Below are positions 62,524 to 64,000 of a stretch of 64,000 bases of DNA, piece by piece. The translations under genes and the position numbers were made by a program. The stretch's first letter is position 1, and the number at the start of each line of letters is the position of its first letter. The stretch is from Gloeocapsopsis dulcis (GTDB taxonomy: Bacteria > Cyanobacteriota > Cyanobacteriia > Cyanobacteriales > Chroococcidiopsidaceae). The stretch lies in NCBI RefSeq assembly GCF_032163395.1, contig NZ_CP119968.1:3126001-3190000 (forward strand), given 5' to 3'. The notes beneath the pieces were generated by a model. The model was not told the DNA's origin, did no database searches, and worked only from the letters and a program-made list of their open reading frames with translations.

Positions 62524-64000
62524 TCAAATCTTCTGTAAGTTTGCAATCGCTCTCACTAACTCCTCTGGCTCTACAGGTTTTGTAATGTGAGTTTGAAATC
62601 CTACCTGAAGTGCTCTTTGTTGGTCAATTTCTGCGGCATAAGCAGTCAGTGCGATCGCTGGAATCGTTCCTCCTTGATTTGGCGATCGCGACCGAATCTG
62701 TTGTATCAGCATATAGCCATCCATCTTTGCCATGCCTATGTCACTCACTAGCACGTCGGGAATAAACTGCTCTAGAGCTTGCAAAGCTTCTAAGCCAGAA
62801 GCGACGGCTGTTACATTTGCTCCGCTTTGTTCCAGTAGAAATGCCTGAAACTCACGGGTATCCGTCTCGTCATCCACGAGTAAAATTTGAACGCCGTCTA
62901 AAAGCACTTCTGCAGCTGCCTGTGTGTGGATTGGCTCGGATGCGATCAATGTTGCCTGTTGCATGACAGGCAATTGCACGATGAAGGTTGCACCTTGATT
63001 CTCCCCTTGGCTTTCTGCCCGAACAGTTCCCCCGTGCATCTCTACAATTTGCCGCACGATCGCTAATCCCAATCCCAACCCGCCAAATTTGCGCGTCGTT
63101 GAGCCATCTTCTTGCCGAAAATACTCAAATACATGGGGCAAAAACTGCGGATTGATGCCCTTGCCAGTATCGATTACCCGAATCTGAGCTACTTGATCGA
63201 GTTGCCGCAGTTCAACGGTCACTTGTCTGCTATTAGGTGTGAACTTAACCGCATTGGCAAGCAAATTCCACATCACCTGCTGCAAGCGGGCTGCGTCGCC
63301 ATAAATCAGAGCGATCTCAGAGTCAAGATCAAGAGCGATCTGAATATTTTTTGCTTCTGCTGCTAAACGCACCGTTTCAACGGCGGCAGAAATTACAAAG
63401 GACAAACTGACTGGAGCCGCTGTTAAGCTCAGTTTGCCTTGCATGATACAGGAGATGTCGAGCAAGTCTTCGATGAGTTGTGTCTGTAGCTTGGCATTGC
63501 GCTCGATCGTCTTCAAGGCTTCTGCTTGACGGGCTGCGTCGAGTTTGCCGTTTTGCAGTAGCCGCGTCCAGCCCAAGATCGGGTTGAGAGGCGATCGCAG
63601 TTCATGCGACAGCACGGCTAGAAATTCGTCTTTAATTTGGTTGGCTCGTTGTAATTGCTCTGCCTGTTGCTGAATTGAATTGATCAAATTCGTTCGCTCT
63701 AGAGCGAACGCCATCTGGTCACAGACCGATTGCAGCAGGTCAATTTCTTCAGGAGTAAAGCCAGTGCGGGTGCGACTGGCAAATGACAGCGTTCCCAGTA
63801 ACCGTCCCTGTACGATTAATGGTTGTCCCGCGTAAGCCGTCACGCCGGTTGAGCAGATTAACTGTGCATTCGGATGGTTGGAGATTTGCGCTTGATTAAG
63901 GACGATTTGCTGTCGCCGTTGTGCCACGAGTCCACACAGATATTGACCGACTTCAATCCACTCGATCGATTGCGCCACTTCGTCAGAAATTTCCCCATAA
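62524..64000 (-). CDS. Hybrid histidine kinase GAF-HisKA-HATPase-REC (5' end outside window)
   Basis: Partial gene: the frame stays open to the window edge (YGEISDEVAQS precedes a GTG at 63978), so the N-terminus lies beyond 64000. Visible domains: the end of a GAF domain (GQPLIVQGRLLGTLSFASRT, EEIDLLQSVCDQMAFALE), a HisKA dimerisation helix with phospho-His in LAVLSHELRSPLNPILGW, HATPase with N-box QVMWNLLANAVKF, G-boxes VIDTGKGINP and FGGLGLGLAIVRQI, and a C-terminal receiver with Asp in VLVSDIGMAKMDGY and Lys in HITKPVEPEEL. A sensor kinase with own receiver; signal unknown. Its stop adjoins the relic element. Confidence 0.92.
   Translation of the reverse strand, partial: YGEISDEVAQSIEWIEVGQYLCGLVAQRRQQIVLNQAQISNHPNAQLICSTGVTAYAGQPLIVQGRLLGTLSFASRTRTGFTPEEIDLLQSVCDQMAFALERTNLINSIQQQAEQLQRANQIKDEFLAVLSHELRSPLNPILGWTRLLQNGKLDAARQAEALKTIERNAKLQTQLIEDLLDISCIMQGKLSLTAAPVSLSFVISAAVETVRLAAEAKNIQIALDLDSEIALIYGDAARLQQVMWNLLANAVKFTPNSRQVTVELRQLDQVAQIRVIDTGKGINPQFLPHVFEYFRQEDGSTTRKFGGLGLGLAIVRQIVEMHGGTVRAESQGENQGATFIVQLPVMQQATLIASEPIHTQAAAEVLLDGVQILLVDDETDTREFQAFLLEQSGANVTAVASGLEALQALEQFIPDVLVSDIGMAKMDGYMLIQQIRSRSPNQGGTIPAIALTAYAAEIDQQRALQVGFQTHITKPVEPEELVRAIANLQKI

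Noticed and set aside
62168-62590. A 140-codon plus-strand reading frame
   Set aside because: It runs antisense through the TnpB-element relic and into the histidine kinase 3' end; its sequence is the complement of element ends and decayed tnpB.

Overview
The window is a 64 kb stretch of cyanobacterial chromosome. The evidence is the HIP1 octamer GCGATCGC scattered throughout, photosynthesis genes (Psb28, PetG, cytochrome cM), several cyanobacteria-typical families (DUF1995, DUF3134, DUF3370, PAP/fibrillin, a CrtISO-like oxidoreductase), and many short tandem heptamer repeats in the gaps. It looks most like a large-genome cyanobacterium; I cannot name the genus from the sequence. Nearly all of it is ordinary chromosome. 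I see no rRNA, tRNA, CRISPR array or prophage.

Layout. 1-12.7 kb: undecaprenol/diacylglycerol kinase, trpG, a twin-arginine metallo-beta-lactamase-fold protein, pepP, a Vat-like acetyltransferase, a pentapeptide-repeat protein, a divergent EamA exporter/MocR regulator pair, a class C beta-lactamase-like hydrolase, an AI-2E-family permease, cysS and a His-rich CobW-type metallochaperone. 13-18 kb: an iron-acquisition cluster (AraC regulator, TonB-dependent receptor, ferric-siderophore binding protein) in which one 15-bp motif recurs three times, followed by an Rpn-type nuclease with a 12-bp tandem repeat. 18.9-38.7 kb: housekeeping genes (dtd, psb28, moaB, mraY, PAP/fibrillin, GAF-GGDEF-EAL, an orphan 2OG-Fe(II) oxygenase, PD-(D/E)XK nuclease, recJ, ctp protease, an Rre1/Ycf29-like response regulator, PHP, coaD, dnaA, Deg protease, def). 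38.8-47.4 kb: a GNAT gene, a decayed MazEF-like toxin-antitoxin pair, DUF1995, ChaC, a two-gene operon of unknown function behind a perfect cyanobacterial-type LexA box, a CrtISO-like oxidoreductase and MscS. 47.5-56.9 kb: ahcY, exoD, a truncated dedA, two unknown two-gene units (one of them TetR/SMR), an ABC exporter, cytM, petG, rsmD and hisH. 57.1-64 kb: an intact TnpB element with a divergent ribbon-helix-helix gene, a pyroglutamyl-peptidase-like gene abutting its right end, DUF3370, a conserved hypothetical, a 340-bp deleted derivative of the same type of element, and a hybrid histidine kinase cut by the window edge.

The most interesting signals are: (1) the LexA-box operon at 42.6-43.5 kb, a candidate unknown SOS-response module with its own terminator; (2) the AraC operator motif shared by the receptor and binding-protein genes; (3) the TnpB element plus its short relic, which keeps both hairpin ends and could still specify an omega-RNA-like transcript; (4) the frameshifted toxin-antitoxin pair; (5) a 31-residue membrane peptide with a strong terminator. 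All functional assignments come from reading motifs; no database search was run.
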